DNA from: Permianibacter aggregans
GTDB taxonomy: Bacteria; Pseudomonadota; Gammaproteobacteria; Enterobacterales; Permianibacteraceae
Assembly: GCF_009756665.1 (NCBI RefSeq)
Contig: NZ_CP037953.1
Coordinates: 868,001-932,000 of the forward strand
DNA length: 64,000 nt
Reading direction: 5' to 3'
Both the position numbers and the translations under genes were made by a program. The notes under the pieces are model-generated. The model ran no database searches and was not told where the DNA came from. It saw only the letters and a program-made list of their open reading frames with translations. Shown here one piece after another: positions 33,538-42,273 of this stretch; the first letter of the stretch is position 1, and the number at the start of each line of letters is the position of its first letter.

Positions 33538-34770
33538 TCAAACGACAAAAAACCAGTAACTAATCAGAATCGCGGCGGTAATACCGACGACATCTGCAAT
33601 CAACGCACAAGGCAAGGCCGCTCCTACCCGCTTCAGGCCAACGGCGCCGCCATAAACAGCCAATACATAAAACGTTGTCTCGGAACTGCCCTGCATCACC
33701 GACGCCGCCATTGCCGGAAAACTGTCAGCACCAAATTCGTGCATCGTTTCCAGCATCATCGCCCGGGCGCCGGAACCGGAGAGCATTTTCATCAAACCAG
33801 TCGGCAAGGCATCGACAAAAGCGGTGTCGCCGCCAAAGCCGATTACGGCTGCGCGCACCGTATCCAGCAATAAATCCATCGCGCCACTGGCCCGCAGCAA
33901 ACCGATGGCGACCAACATCGCGACCAGGTAAGGAATCAGCGTCACGGCCAACTGAAAGCCTTCTTTGGCGCCGTCGATAAAGCGTTCGAACACCGGCACT
34001 TTTCTGAGCGCACCGAAGCCGAGAATGGCAATGATGGCTGCCAGCAACAGCCCGCTGCCGAGCGTCGAGGAATAATCGGCCAAGGCGCTGCGCGGTAGCC
34101 AGAGCATTGGCAGCAACAACGTGCCGACGACGGCCATGGCGGCCAGAAGGTACAGACCTACGACCCGATCCCAAATCGGCAGCCGCAACCACAGCGAAAT
34201 CGACAGCAAACCGGCAATCGTGCCGCACATCGTCGCCAGCAGAATCGGCAGAAACACTGCCGCCGGATCGCTGGCGCCGGCTTGTTGCCGGTACATCATG
34301 ACCATGACCGGAAACAGTGTGACCGAGGCGGTATTGAGCACCATGAACAGCATCTGGGCGCGGCTGGCGACCTGTTCGTCGTGATTCAGGGTTTGCAGTT
34401 CCTGCATCGCGCGCAGGCCAATGGGCGTTGCGGCATTATCGAGGCCAAGCATATTGGCCGCGCAATTCATCGCCATGCTGCCGATAGCCGGGTGGCCGCG
34501 CGGCACTTCCGGCAGCACCCGCGCAAACAGTGGCGTGAACAAGCGCGATAAGGTGCCGGTAATGCCGGACGCATCGGCGATTTTCAGCAAACCAAGCCAG
34601 AAACAGAGCAGGCCGATCATGCCGATGGCGATATCGACCGACAGCCGCGCCATCGCAAACGATTCATTGACCAGCGCGGTGAAAATACCCTGCTGACCGA
34701 GAACCAGAAACTGCCAGAGCGCCGCCAAAGCCGCCAGCAGAAAAAATCCCAACCAAATGAAGTTCAGCAT
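33538..34770 (-). CDS. Fused SpmA-SpmB nucleoside-recognition membrane protein
   Basis: 410 residues, about ten membrane spans. The first half (LSVDIAIGMIGLLCFWLGLLKIADASG, MAMNCAANMLGLDNAATPIG) corresponds to SpmA and the second (RFIDGAKEGFQLAVTLIPYLVAMLVAIG, VMQGSSETTFYVLAVYGG) to SpmB, the spore maturation/nucleoside-recognition (Gate domain) proteins. In gammaproteobacteria the two are commonly fused, with no link to sporulation and no defined substrate. Transcribed divergently from the glycerophosphodiesterase gene. Confidence 0.87.
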   Translation of the reverse strand: MLNFIWLGFFLLAALAALWQFLVLGQQGIFTALVNESFAMARLSVDIAIGMIGLLCFWLGLLKIADASGITGTLSRLFTPLFARVLPEVPRGHPAIGSMAMNCAANMLGLDNAATPIGLRAMQELQTLNHDEQVASRAQMLFMVLNTASVTLFPVMVMMYRQQAGASDPAAVFLPILLATMCGTIAGLLSISLWLRLPIWDRVVGLYLLAAMAVVGTLLLPMLWLPRSALADYSSTLGSGLLLAAIIAILGFGALRKVPVFERFIDGAKEGFQLAVTLIPYLVAMLVAIGLLRASGAMDLLLDTVRAAVIGFGGDTAFVDALPTGLMKMLSGSGARAMMLETMHEFGADSFPAMAASVMQGSSETTFYVLAVYGGAVGLKRVGAALPCALIADVVGITAAILISYWFFVV

Positions 34771-34830
34771 CTGTCGTTCGCGTTCATTGTTATATGCTCA
34801 CCTTACTGAGTTGCTACGACGACAACAAGC

Positions 34831-35580
34831 ATGGCGCTGAATTCGAAGTCGATGAAACTGGATTTGCCAAAACTGATCGGCCATCGGGGTCTTGCTGGTG
34901 TCGCGCCGGAAAACACCATGCCGGCCTTCGAAGCGGCCGCGCGACATGGCCTGCGTTTTGTCGAGCTGGATGCCAAACTCTGTGCCAGTGGCGAGCTGAT
35001 TGTGCTGCATGACAACGACGTGAAACGCACCAGCACTGGCCGCGGCCGAGCGCAAGCAATGAGTTGGGCGCAACTGAAGAAACTCGACGCCGGCAGTTGG
35101 TTCGATCCGGCGTTTCGTGGCACCCGCATTCCGCGCCTGATCGAGGTGCTGGATTTCTGCCGAGCCAAAGGTGTCGGCGTCAATATCGAGCTGAAGCCGA
35201 ATCGTGGTGATTACGTGCAAACGGCACGCGCGGTGGCAACGCTGTTGCAGCAAGAGAAACTGGTCGGCCAGCTGCCGCTCTTTATCTCCAGCTTTTCGAT
35301 TCAGTCGCTGCGTGCCGCACGCGACTGCATGCCGGAGTTACCGCGAGGTTTGTTGATGGAACGGCGCACGACACTGCGCCATATTCTTGAGCGGACGCAA
35401 GAGCTGGGTACCTGCACGTTCAACTATGATCGCAAACTGATCAGCGCCGAGAGGGTGCAGCAACTGAACGCCCGCGGCATTCCAACGTTGATTTGGACCG
35501 TCAACGACGCCAACGAAGCACGAAAGCTTTTGGCTATGGGCGTAAGTAGCATCTTCAGCGATTTTCCACTGAAACTATGA
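34831..35580 (+). CDS. Glycerophosphodiester phosphodiesterase (cytoplasmic)
   Basis: 249 residues, no signal peptide. GDPD motifs: LIGHRGLAGVAPENTMPAF with the catalytic His and Glu, RFVELDAKLCASGELIVLHDN with the metal-binding Glu/Asp and His, and NIELKPNRGD. The C-terminal IPTLIWTVNDANEARKLLAMGV is typical. It probably hydrolyses glycerophosphodiesters to glycerol-3-phosphate and an alcohol (UgpQ-like). No phospholipid transport gene is adjacent. A second ATG at 34852 is possible. Confidence 0.92.
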   Translation: MALNSKSMKLDLPKLIGHRGLAGVAPENTMPAFEAAARHGLRFVELDAKLCASGELIVLHDNDVKRTSTGRGRAQAMSWAQLKKLDAGSWFDPAFRGTRIPRLIEVLDFCRAKGVGVNIELKPNRGDYVQTARAVATLLQQEKLVGQLPLFISSFSIQSLRAARDCMPELPRGLLMERRTTLRHILERTQELGTCTFNYDRKLISAERVQQLNARGIPTLIWTVNDANEARKLLAMGVSSIFSDFPLKL

Positions 35581-35661
35581 GTTGCCATACTTGCTTACGT
35601 TTTGAAATGGTCTTCGACCGCAAGCAAACGCTAGGCTGATCAGCAGGCAACAAAGGAGCGC

Positions 35662-35985
35662 ATGATGATTACCACGACAACCCCAAATATCGAAGGCAAA
35701 CAAATCGTCGCCTACAAAGGCATTGTTACCGGTGAGACGATTGTTGGGGCCAATATCTTCCGCGATATTCTCGCTTCGGTGCGCGACATCGTTGGTGGCC
35801 GCAGCGGTGCTTACGAAAACGCACTGCGCGATGCCCGTGAAATGGCGATACAGGAAATGGTCGACGCCGCCCGTAGCAAAGGCGCCAATGCGGTTGTCGG
35901 TATCGATTTGGATTACGAAGTCATTGGCCAGAATGGCTCGATGCTGATGGTGTCGGCCAGCGGTACGGCGGTTGAAGTGCGCTGA
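35662..35985 (+). CDS. YbjQ family (UPF0145) protein
   Basis: 107 residues. The sequence [35 protein letters not shown] and the later [23 protein letters not shown] are diagnostic of the YbjQ family. AAGGAG precedes the ATG at 35662 by seven bases. The family forms pentameric rings and is labelled as heavy-metal-binding-like, but no function is established. The IS110 copy 2 begins 20 bases after its stop and leaves it intact. Confidence 0.92.
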   Translation: MMITTTTPNIEGKQIVAYKGIVTGETIVGANIFRDILASVRDIVGGRSGAYENALRDAREMAIQEMVDAARSKGANAVVGIDLDYEVIGQNGSMLMVSASGTAVEVR

Positions 35986-36061
35986 AAATCGTCTGAAGAT
36001 CGTCCGAATGAATTTGATGGTATGGACTCCTCCCATCCACGGCATCGAAGTGCCAGACTGA

Positions 36062-36076
36062 AGTTGAAGTAACGTT
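36062..36076 (+). other. Copy-specific hairpin loop in the IS110 5' region (copy 2)
   Basis: Loop AGTTGAAGTAACGTT within the stem GACTGA (36056-36061) / TCAGTC (36077-36082). An extra A-T pair can extend the stem in this copy. It differs from copy 1 at 8 of 15 positions. Confidence 0.6.
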
Positions 36077-36102
36077 TCAGTCACAGAAGGAAGGAGTCCG
36101 TT

Positions 36103-37122
36103 ATGAATATTAAGCGCATCGGAATCGACCTGGCAAAGCAGGTTTTCCAACTTCATGCGGTCAATGACCACGACAAACCAGTGATGAACAAACGCCTCAG
36201 CCGTCAACAGATGCTGCCGTTCTTCGCCAAGCTGGCCCCGACGCTGATTGGCATGGAAGCCTGTGCGGGTGCGCATTACTGGGCACGCCGGCTGACGAGC
36301 CTGGGCCATGTGGTCAAGCTGATGCCGCCGCAGTTCGTCAAACCCTATGTCAAATCCAATAAGAACGATGCCAATGACGCCGAAGCGATTTGTGAAGCGC
36401 TGTCACGACCGACGATGCGCTTTGTCACGGTCAAGCCACCGGAGCAACTGGCACTGCAAGCCTTACATCGGGTGCGTCAACGAGTAACCCGTGCCCGCAC
36501 CGCGCTCATCAATGAAACCAAAGGGTTATTGGCTGAGCACGGCATTGTCATCTCGACGCATGGCGCCACGGCATTGTGTCGTCAGTTGCCGGCGATTATC
36601 GACGAACCGCGCAATGAGCTGTGTCCGTTGATGCGGCAACTGTTGCGTCAGCTTTATGACGAGCTGACGTTCATGAGTGCACAACTCGATGCCCTGACCA
36701 AGCAGGTGCTGGCTTGCGTGAAAAACGATGAACGCATTCAGCGACTGCTGGCCATCGAAGGCATTGGCCCCATCAATGCTTCGGCATTAGTTGCGCAAGT
36801 GGGTGATGCCAAACAATTTCGCAGCGGGCGACAATTTGCCGCGTATTTGGGCTTGGTGCCAACGCAACATTCGAGCGGAGGCAAAGAGCGTCTGGGACGT
36901 ATCAGCAAGCGCGGAAATCCATTACTGCGAACCTTGCTGATTCACGGCGCCCGAGCGGCGGTAAATGCCAGCCGAAAAAAACACGATGCACGCAGCCTGA
37001 ACATCCAGGCATTGGAGGCAAGACGCGATACCAATGTCACCACCGTCGCCGTGGCCAACAAAAACGCGCGCATCATCTGGGCGTTGTTGAGCAAAGGCCA
37101 GTGTTATCGGAAGAGCAATTAA
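36103..37122 (+). CDS. IS110-family transposase (DEDD recombinase), copy 2
   Basis: 339 residues, identical in sequence to the protein at 13852. It keeps Asp9, Glu52, Asp89, Asp92 and the C-terminal serine motif, so it is intact. The 5' AAGGAG site is unchanged. Identical coding regions in two copies, against a variable loop upstream, argue that the loop change is not due to general divergence. Confidence 0.96.
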   Translation: MNIKRIGIDLAKQVFQLHAVNDHDKPVMNKRLSRQQMLPFFAKLAPTLIGMEACAGAHYWARRLTSLGHVVKLMPPQFVKPYVKSNKNDANDAEAICEALSRPTMRFVTVKPPEQLALQALHRVRQRVTRARTALINETKGLLAEHGIVISTHGATALCRQLPAIIDEPRNELCPLMRQLLRQLYDELTFMSAQLDALTKQVLACVKNDERIQRLLAIEGIGPINASALVAQVGDAKQFRSGRQFAAYLGLVPTQHSSGGKERLGRISKRGNPLLRTLLIHGARAAVNASRKKHDARSLNIQALEARRDTNVTTVAVANKNARIIWALLSKGQCYRKSN

Positions 37123-37359
37123 GCGATAGGAGTTAACCCACCAGAGATTGCCAAGTCATCGAGAATGGCACAACGGTAAGACCGGCACACCATGATGCCG
37201 CTAGGTGCGACGGCCTCCTGAACAGGAAAGGCCGCGAATTCGATAGGCACGGTGTGAGCGAAAACCATTATGGCCAGAGCGATTGATACGCTCATCAACA
37301 GGTCGGATATACGTTTGCAGTCTCATTCCTTTGTCGCTTTCGACGATGGCTTGCAATAG
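37123..37359 (+). ncRNA. Candidate bridge/seek RNA region of IS110 copy 2
   Basis: Same non-coding tail as in copy 1 except for T at 37295. The guide-like TAGGTGCG at 37202-37209 complements the right junction of this copy (CGGACCTA) with a single mismatch. Confidence 0.45.
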
Positions 37360-37428
37360 GGGAGGAGTCCATATACGGACCTACAAAACCTGTCTTTGTG
37401 GGTGCGAATTTATTCGCACAAATCCTCT

Positions 37429-38487
37429 TTAAATTGCTGGCGTCGAAAATGACCAACTCTCTCCGGGCTTCAACACCAGTAAGCTATCATTCGACAACTG
37501 TTTTTCCTGACGCTGTTGCAAAAACGCCGGGCCGGCCGCGCCAAACGGTTCATCGGCCAATGGAAAGGTATCGAAATGCATGCCGATGCTGTGTTTGGCA
37601 CGCAGGTCGATATGGGCTTGTGCCGCCTCTTCCGGGTTGATGTGCTGGTGTTTCATGAACCAGCGCGGTTCGTAGGCACCAATCGGTAACAGCGCGACAT
37701 CGAACGGTCCGTAGCTTTCACCGATATGCTGAAAATGCGGGGCGTAACCGGAGTCGCCGCCGAAATAAATGCGATGGGTTTTGTCCATGATGACAAAACT
37801 GCCCCAGAGGGTTTTATTGCGGTCGAACAGGCCGCGGGCGCTCCAGTGTTGGGCTGGCGCGAAAATGATTTTGACGCCACGAACGAACACCGACTCGCCC
37901 CAATCCATTGGTCGTACACGCTCGATACCGGCGTCTTTCAACAACACTTCATTGCCAAGGCCGACGAAAAATTGTGGCTGGTCGCGCTGCTGCAATTTTT
38001 CCAGTGTTTCCAGATCAAGATGGTCGTAATGATTATGGCTGATCACGACGACATCAATAGGTGGTAAATCGTCGAATGCGATACCCGGAGGGTGCACGCG
38101 TTTCGGCCCCCAAAACGAGACGAAGCTGGCGCGCTCGGCGTAAATCGGATCGGTCAGAATTGTGACGCCATTCAAGCGAATCAGCAGCGTCGCGTGGTTG
38201 ATGTAGGTAATCGATAACTCGCTGTCACTGACGGCTGGCAGTTGCGCCGTTTGCTCGATCGCCACCGATTGCGGCCAACCCGGATCCTCGCGCTGCCAAC
38301 GCCAGCTGAGTACATCGGTCAGCGATTTATCGATCGTGCCCCAAGGGCTATGGAAGCGGCCGTCTTCGTAGATAACGCCGCGTTTGACTTCCTGATTGAT
38401 TGGCATGGCGCTGCAGGACCACAGCGATGCCAATGCCAGCAAGGAACAGATAGCAAGCCAAAGAGTAAAACGAACTTTTTTTGACAT
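37429..38487 (-). CDS. MBL-fold metallohydrolase, NAPE-PLD-like, membrane-anchored
   Basis: 352 residues. The N-terminus (MSKKVRFTLWLAICSLLALASLWSCSAM) is a signal peptide or lipoprotein-like anchor (SLWSC). The metal site is seen in VISHNHYDHLD (HxHxDH), later APAQHWSARG and FGGDSGYAPHF, and a C-terminal MHFDTFPLADEPF. These match the COG2220/NAPE-PLD-like group of zinc phosphodiesterases. It follows the PLP-dependent gene by three bases (38491 stop, 38487 start), so they form an operon. Confidence 0.86.
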   Translation of the reverse strand: MSKKVRFTLWLAICSLLALASLWSCSAMPINQEVKRGVIYEDGRFHSPWGTIDKSLTDVLSWRWQREDPGWPQSVAIEQTAQLPAVSDSELSITYINHATLLIRLNGVTILTDPIYAERASFVSFWGPKRVHPPGIAFDDLPPIDVVVISHNHYDHLDLETLEKLQQRDQPQFFVGLGNEVLLKDAGIERVRPMDWGESVFVRGVKIIFAPAQHWSARGLFDRNKTLWGSFVIMDKTHRIYFGGDSGYAPHFQHIGESYGPFDVALLPIGAYEPRWFMKHQHINPEEAAQAHIDLRAKHSIGMHFDTFPLADEPFGAAGPAFLQQRQEKQLSNDSLLVLKPGESWSFSTPAI

Positions 38488-38490
38488 GAT

Positions 38491-39570
38491 TTACTTCAGT
38501 ACCGCAGAACCGTTTTCCACCGCCGCTTTTATACGCTGTTGCCAACTGCTGGTATCAAGTGCTTGTGCCTTGACCCACTCCGGATCGTAACAAGTGTGGG
38601 CATAGCGCTCACCGCTGTCGCAAATCAGTGTGACGACACTGCCTGCCTCGTTGCGCTCACGCATCTCGCTCATCAATTGCAGCGCGGCGACGAACTGTGT
38701 GCCAGTGGAACCACCACAACGACGACCAAGTAGTTCTTCGAGCACGTGCAGTGCCGCAACGCTGGCCGCATCGGGAATTTTCAGCATTTGATCGACCACC
38801 GACATGATGAATGACGGTTCACAACGTGGTCGGCCAATGCCTTCGATGCGCGAACCGCGATCATGCGTCAAATCACAGCGGCGCTGTTGCCAGCAGTCGT
38901 AGAACACCGAGTTTTCCGGATCGGCGACACATAGCTCGGTAGCAAAACGGCGGTAGCGCAGATAACGTCCCAGCGTTGCCGAGGTGCCGCCGGTGCCAGC
39001 CGCGCAGACCAGCCAGCGCGGAATCGGATGCGGCTCGTGCTGCATCTGGGAGAAAATGGATTCGGCGATATTGTTATTGCTGCGCCAGTCGGTGACGCGT
39101 TCGGCGAATGTGAATTGATCCATGTAATGACCGCCGGATTCGCGCGCCAGGCGTTCGGCTTCTTCATAAACCTGATGAGGGCTATCAATCAAATGGCAAT
39201 CGCCACCGTAGAATTTGATCGCGCGAATTTTTTCCGGTGAGGTGCTTTTCGGCATCACCGCAATGAATTTCAGACCGAGCAAACGAGCAAAATACGCTTC
39301 GCTGACGGCAGTGTTGCCGCTCGATGATTCAACGATGGTGGTTTCCGGCCCAATCTGACCATTGCACAAACCGTACAAAAATAGCGAACGCGCCAAACGG
39401 TGTTTCAGGCTGCCACTTGGATGAATCGATTCATCTTTCAGATAAAGCTGCTGGGCGGTAAAACCCGGCAATGGCACAGGGACCAGATGGGTATCGGCTG
39501 AACGCTGGAAATCCGCTTCGATATGCTGAATCGCTTTAGCGACCCAAACTCGATCAATTTTTGTTGTCAT
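38491..39570 (-). CDS. PLP-dependent cysteine synthase-family protein
   Basis: 359 residues from the ATG at 39570. The PLP lysine is in [11 protein letters not shown] (Lys56 counting from this ATG), followed by [20 protein letters not shown] (substrate loop), the [10 protein letters not shown] phosphate cup, and [12 protein letters not shown]. The fold is that of cysteine synthase/cystathionine beta-synthase, but it is longer than CysK (about 310 residues) and lacks the typical C-terminal end. Members of this subgroup include cysteine desulfhydrases; substrate unknown. Upstream gene of the MBL operon. Confidence 0.83.
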   Translation of the reverse strand: MTTKIDRVWVAKAIQHIEADFQRSADTHLVPVPLPGFTAQQLYLKDESIHPSGSLKHRLARSLFLYGLCNGQIGPETTIVESSSGNTAVSEAYFARLLGLKFIAVMPKSTSPEKIRAIKFYGGDCHLIDSPHQVYEEAERLARESGGHYMDQFTFAERVTDWRSNNNIAESIFSQMQHEPHPIPRWLVCAAGTGGTSATLGRYLRYRRFATELCVADPENSVFYDCWQQRRCDLTHDRGSRIEGIGRPRCEPSFIMSVVDQMLKIPDAASVAALHVLEELLGRRCGGSTGTQFVAALQLMSEMRERNEAGSVVTLICDSGERYAHTCYDPEWVKAQALDTSSWQQRIKAAVENGSAVLK

Positions 39571-39640
39571 CAATGGTGCATGGAACCCGCAAAAACGAGG
39601 GCGTTACGCTACCATGGTCAGCACACGATGGCCAAGCCGA

Positions 39641-39877
39641 TCACTCGTCTTCCTGGGCCTGTTGCAGGCGACGCAGTTCCTGATTGATATCGACGAGCTC
39701 ATTGACGGCCAGACGCTGAATTTCCGCCAGCACTTCGGCGTTTTCCAGCTCAATCGCCTGCTCGCTGCTGTCGGCCGAAAGTCCCTCGGCGTAATCGCGT
39801 TTGATTGCCTCAATCCGCTGCTCCAATTCGGCCTTGCGCTTTTTCAACCAGTCGAGACGGGTGCGGACTTCAGTCAT
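39641..39877 (-). CDS. Small coiled-coil protein of unknown function
   Basis: 78 residues from the ATG at 39877, with AAGGAG seven bases upstream. Highly charged and helical throughout (RLDWLKKRKAELEQRIEAIK, LVDINQELRRLQQAQEDE), predicted coiled coil, no cysteine and no signal peptide. I do not recognise the family. It stands alone on the minus strand. Confidence 0.65.
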   Translation of the reverse strand: MTEVRTRLDWLKKRKAELEQRIEAIKRDYAEGLSADSSEQAIELENAEVLAEIQRLAVNELVDINQELRRLQQAQEDE

Positions 39878-40153
39878 GGCTACTCCTTGATGGTGCGATT
39901 CAGGTATCCGGGGAAACAAGTGCGAGGATTCGGCATTTCCGAGCAGCAGGTTCTGCTGGTAACGCTAGGCGATAAAGCAGTCTAACCAGAGCCTGCCAAG
40001 CTGATCAGTACCGATTGGTTCTAACCGTTTACTTGGCTATGGTGAATCGGTAATAACCATCGCCCTCACCTACTCATACGCTACCGTATAAGGCAAACGA
40101 GTATTTGATCGAGCGCAAACGCGCTCTTCATCCAACATCAGGGAGGTAACATC

Positions 40154-40849
40154 ATGTCTGGATTATTCATTGTCACCGGCGCCAATCGCGGTTTGGGTCG
40201 CGCCAGCGCGGAAAAGCTGCTGGCCAGTGGCAAGCACGTCGTATTGGCTTGCCGCCAGCCCGAAGAAATCAAGGACGAGTTCGACAATCAAACCCATGCT
40301 CATGTACTGCCGTTGGACATCACCTCAGACGCCAGCGTCAAAGCGTTTGCCGAGCAGATAAAAAAGCTTGATAAACCGATTGAAGCACTGATCAACAATG
40401 CTGGAGTATTTCTCGAAACCAGCAAGCGCACCAATAATCACACCAGCTTGCTGGAAGCGGATTTGAAACTGATTCAGCAAACCATCGATACCAATACCTT
40501 TGGCATCATCCGCGTTGTGCAGGCTTTGCATTCACTGCTGCAAAAAGGCGCGCGTATCGTCAATGTCGCCAGCGGCATGGGGCAGTTGAGTGAAATGGAA
40601 GGTGGCTATCCCGGCTATCGCTTGTCGAAAACCGGCGTCAATGTGTTGACCCGGATTCTCGCCGACGAACTCGGCGAGCGCGGCATTATCGTCAGCAGCG
40701 TTTGCCCTGGCTGGGTGAAAACCGATATGGGCGGCCCTGATGCCAATCGTGATATCGATCAGGGCATTGAAACGATTGTCTGGCTGGCATTGCAAATCGA
40801 TATCGAAAGTGGATTGTTTTGGCGAGACAAGGAAGTGCTGGATTGGTGA
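40154..40849 (+). CDS. Short-chain dehydrogenase/reductase
   Basis: 231 residues. NAD(P) binding is shown by VTGANRGLGRASAEKL (TGxxxGxG), the structural NNAG by ALINNAGVF, and the catalytic Ser-Tyr-Lys by NVASGMGQ...YPGYRLSKTGV. The C-terminal CPGWVKTDMGG is also typical of carbonyl reductase-like SDRs. GGGAGG lies nine bases before the ATG. Substrate unknown. Confidence 0.92.
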   Translation: MSGLFIVTGANRGLGRASAEKLLASGKHVVLACRQPEEIKDEFDNQTHAHVLPLDITSDASVKAFAEQIKKLDKPIEALINNAGVFLETSKRTNNHTSLLEADLKLIQQTIDTNTFGIIRVVQALHSLLQKGARIVNVASGMGQLSEMEGGYPGYRLSKTGVNVLTRILADELGERGIIVSSVCPGWVKTDMGGPDANRDIDQGIETIVWLALQIDIESGLFWRDKEVLDW

Positions 40850-40927
40850 GAAGCCATCTCAAAAATGCCTGGAGCTCGGCGCAATGCTAGCCAATTCAGT
40901 ACGCGTCGTGTACCAAACAAAGCGTTT

Positions 40928-40999
40928 GTCATTCCCGCGCAGGCGGGAATCCAGGCAATTTAGGCACATTAACTGGACTCCCGCATGCGCGGGAGTGAC
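40928..40999. repeat. GTCATTCCCGCG-type inverted repeat, copy D
   Basis: GTCATTCCCGCGCAGGCGGG and, inverted, CCCGCATGCGCGGGAGTGAC; about 72 bp. Arms are more degenerate than in copy A. It sits between the SDR and mnmH. Confidence 0.8.
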
Positions 41000-41074
41000 A
41001 GAGGGTGTGCTTAACTGATCGGCATTAGGATGCTCGGCAAGACTATTTTTGAGACGACTTCTTTTGCTGCGGAA

Positions 41075-42157
41075 TCAGGCAAATAACTGTTGCTCAATAA
41101 ACTGCTGCACCGCTGCGGCATCACCGGTAAAACGGATGTCGCGCGGATGCTGACTAAACGCGTAATGATATTGCGGGTCGTAGTAGTCGCGTAGCAGCGG
41201 CACAATCCAGTCACGATGTGATTCTGCATTTTCCGGATCGCGGAAGGCATTTGACAGTGCTTCTGTCAGTTGTTGATGACGCAGACCGCCGAGCCTGCGG
41301 GCGATCTTATTCAAGGCCATTTGCAAACGCTTGTGCAGTTGCTCCGGACCATGCCCCAGTCGCAATGGTTCAGCGACGTATTCTTCAAAGGTGTTTTGCA
41401 AGCGCTCGTCAATGCTGGCGGTCAGCACAATAACTGGCGCGTTATACATCGCCTGCTTGATCGGCGCCGGAACTTCGCAGCGACCAATAAGGCGGCTTTC
41501 ATCTTCGACAACGACCGGATGCCGATGACGCAAAAACTCCAGCGCCAAACGGTTTTCGAATGTTTGTTGTGAAGGCTGCGAACCGGTGCCACCAAAGGCA
41601 CTGCCTCGATGCTGCGCCAGCTTTTCCAAATCGATTACCGGCACATTCAGTCGTTGCAAGACGAGCGTTTTGCCGGTGCCGGTTTCACCGGACAGCACAA
41701 ACAATGGTGGAATGTCATTTAACAAACGTTCGCGCAAAAAGCCGCGCATCGCTTTGTAACCACCTTGCACGCGCAGCGTCTTGATGCCCTGCTCGCCCAG
41801 CCATTCGCAGGCAATGCGCGAACGGGCGCCGCCGCGCCAGCAACAGACAATCAATTGTCCATTGTTTGCTTGCGCTGCCCAATCAGCAACGCGTTCCGGT
41901 TTGTGCGCTGCGGTCAGTTGATAACCCAGCGCGGTTGCCTGCTCATTACCCTGTTGTTTGTAACAAGTGCCGACCAGGTGACGTTCTTCGTTGTTCAGAA
42001 TCGGCTGGTTGTGAAAGCCCTCGATATGCCCTTCCTGCCATTCGCCTTCGGAACGCACATCGACAAAGCCGGTCGATGACGGTGCATTCAGCAGCGTCAT
42101 GATTGCTTGTTCGGCAGTAATGAGTTCGCTCAGGCTCATGCGGTTTCGCGCGGTCAT
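41075..42157 (-). CDS. mnmH: tRNA 2-selenouridine synthase
   Basis: 360 residues. The N-terminal rhodanese domain includes FVDVRSEGEWQEGHIEG and the active-site VCCWRGGARS (Cys105/106); the C-terminal P-loop domain has FVLSGETGTGKT and VIDLEKLAQHRGSAFG. The enzyme converts 2-thiouridine at the tRNA wobble position to 2-selenouridine via a geranylated intermediate. selD was not found nearby. An alternative ATG is at 42139. Confidence 0.94.
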   Translation of the reverse strand: MTARNRMSLSELITAEQAIMTLLNAPSSTGFVDVRSEGEWQEGHIEGFHNQPILNNEERHLVGTCYKQQGNEQATALGYQLTAAHKPERVADWAAQANNGQLIVCCWRGGARSRIACEWLGEQGIKTLRVQGGYKAMRGFLRERLLNDIPPLFVLSGETGTGKTLVLQRLNVPVIDLEKLAQHRGSAFGGTGSQPSQQTFENRLALEFLRHRHPVVVEDESRLIGRCEVPAPIKQAMYNAPVIVLTASIDERLQNTFEEYVAEPLRLGHGPEQLHKRLQMALNKIARRLGGLRHQQLTEALSNAFRDPENAESHRDWIVPLLRDYYDPQYHYAFSQHPRDIRFTGDAAAVQQFIEQQLFA

Positions 42158-42229
42158 ATTCGGTTAGCCATTATCGCGGACTCATGGCCGGGAATGAAGT
42201 GCTCATTGAGCCACTCAGGAAAACCGGAC

Positions 42230-42259
42230 AAAAAAAGCCGCGAATCGCGGCTCTTTTTC
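42230..42259 (-). terminator. Rho-independent terminator of the DUF885 gene
   Basis: AGCCGCG-AAT-CGCGGCT at 42236-42252, with A-run on the left and T-run on the right. It functions for the minus-strand DUF885 gene ending at 42274 and possibly in both directions. Confidence 0.87.
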
Positions 42260-42273
42260 TTCGGCCAATCGAA

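Larger units (their letters stand above)
36005..37377 (+). mobile_element. IS110-family insertion sequence, copy 2
   Basis: Same 1373-bp unit as at 13754-15126, same orientation, 22.25 kb further on. Subterminal inverted repeats are at 36021-36034 and 37360-37373. Left flank ends GTC and right flank begins GACCTAC; in copy 1 these are GTG and CACCTAC. The near identity implies recent transposition. It lies between ybjQ-like and MBL genes without breaking either. Confidence 0.9.

Noticed and set aside
37402-37419. GTGCGAA...TTCGCAC hairpin after IS copy 2 as terminator for the MBL gene
   Set aside because: The stem is short and no T-run follows on the minus strand; it looks like an extragenic palindrome.
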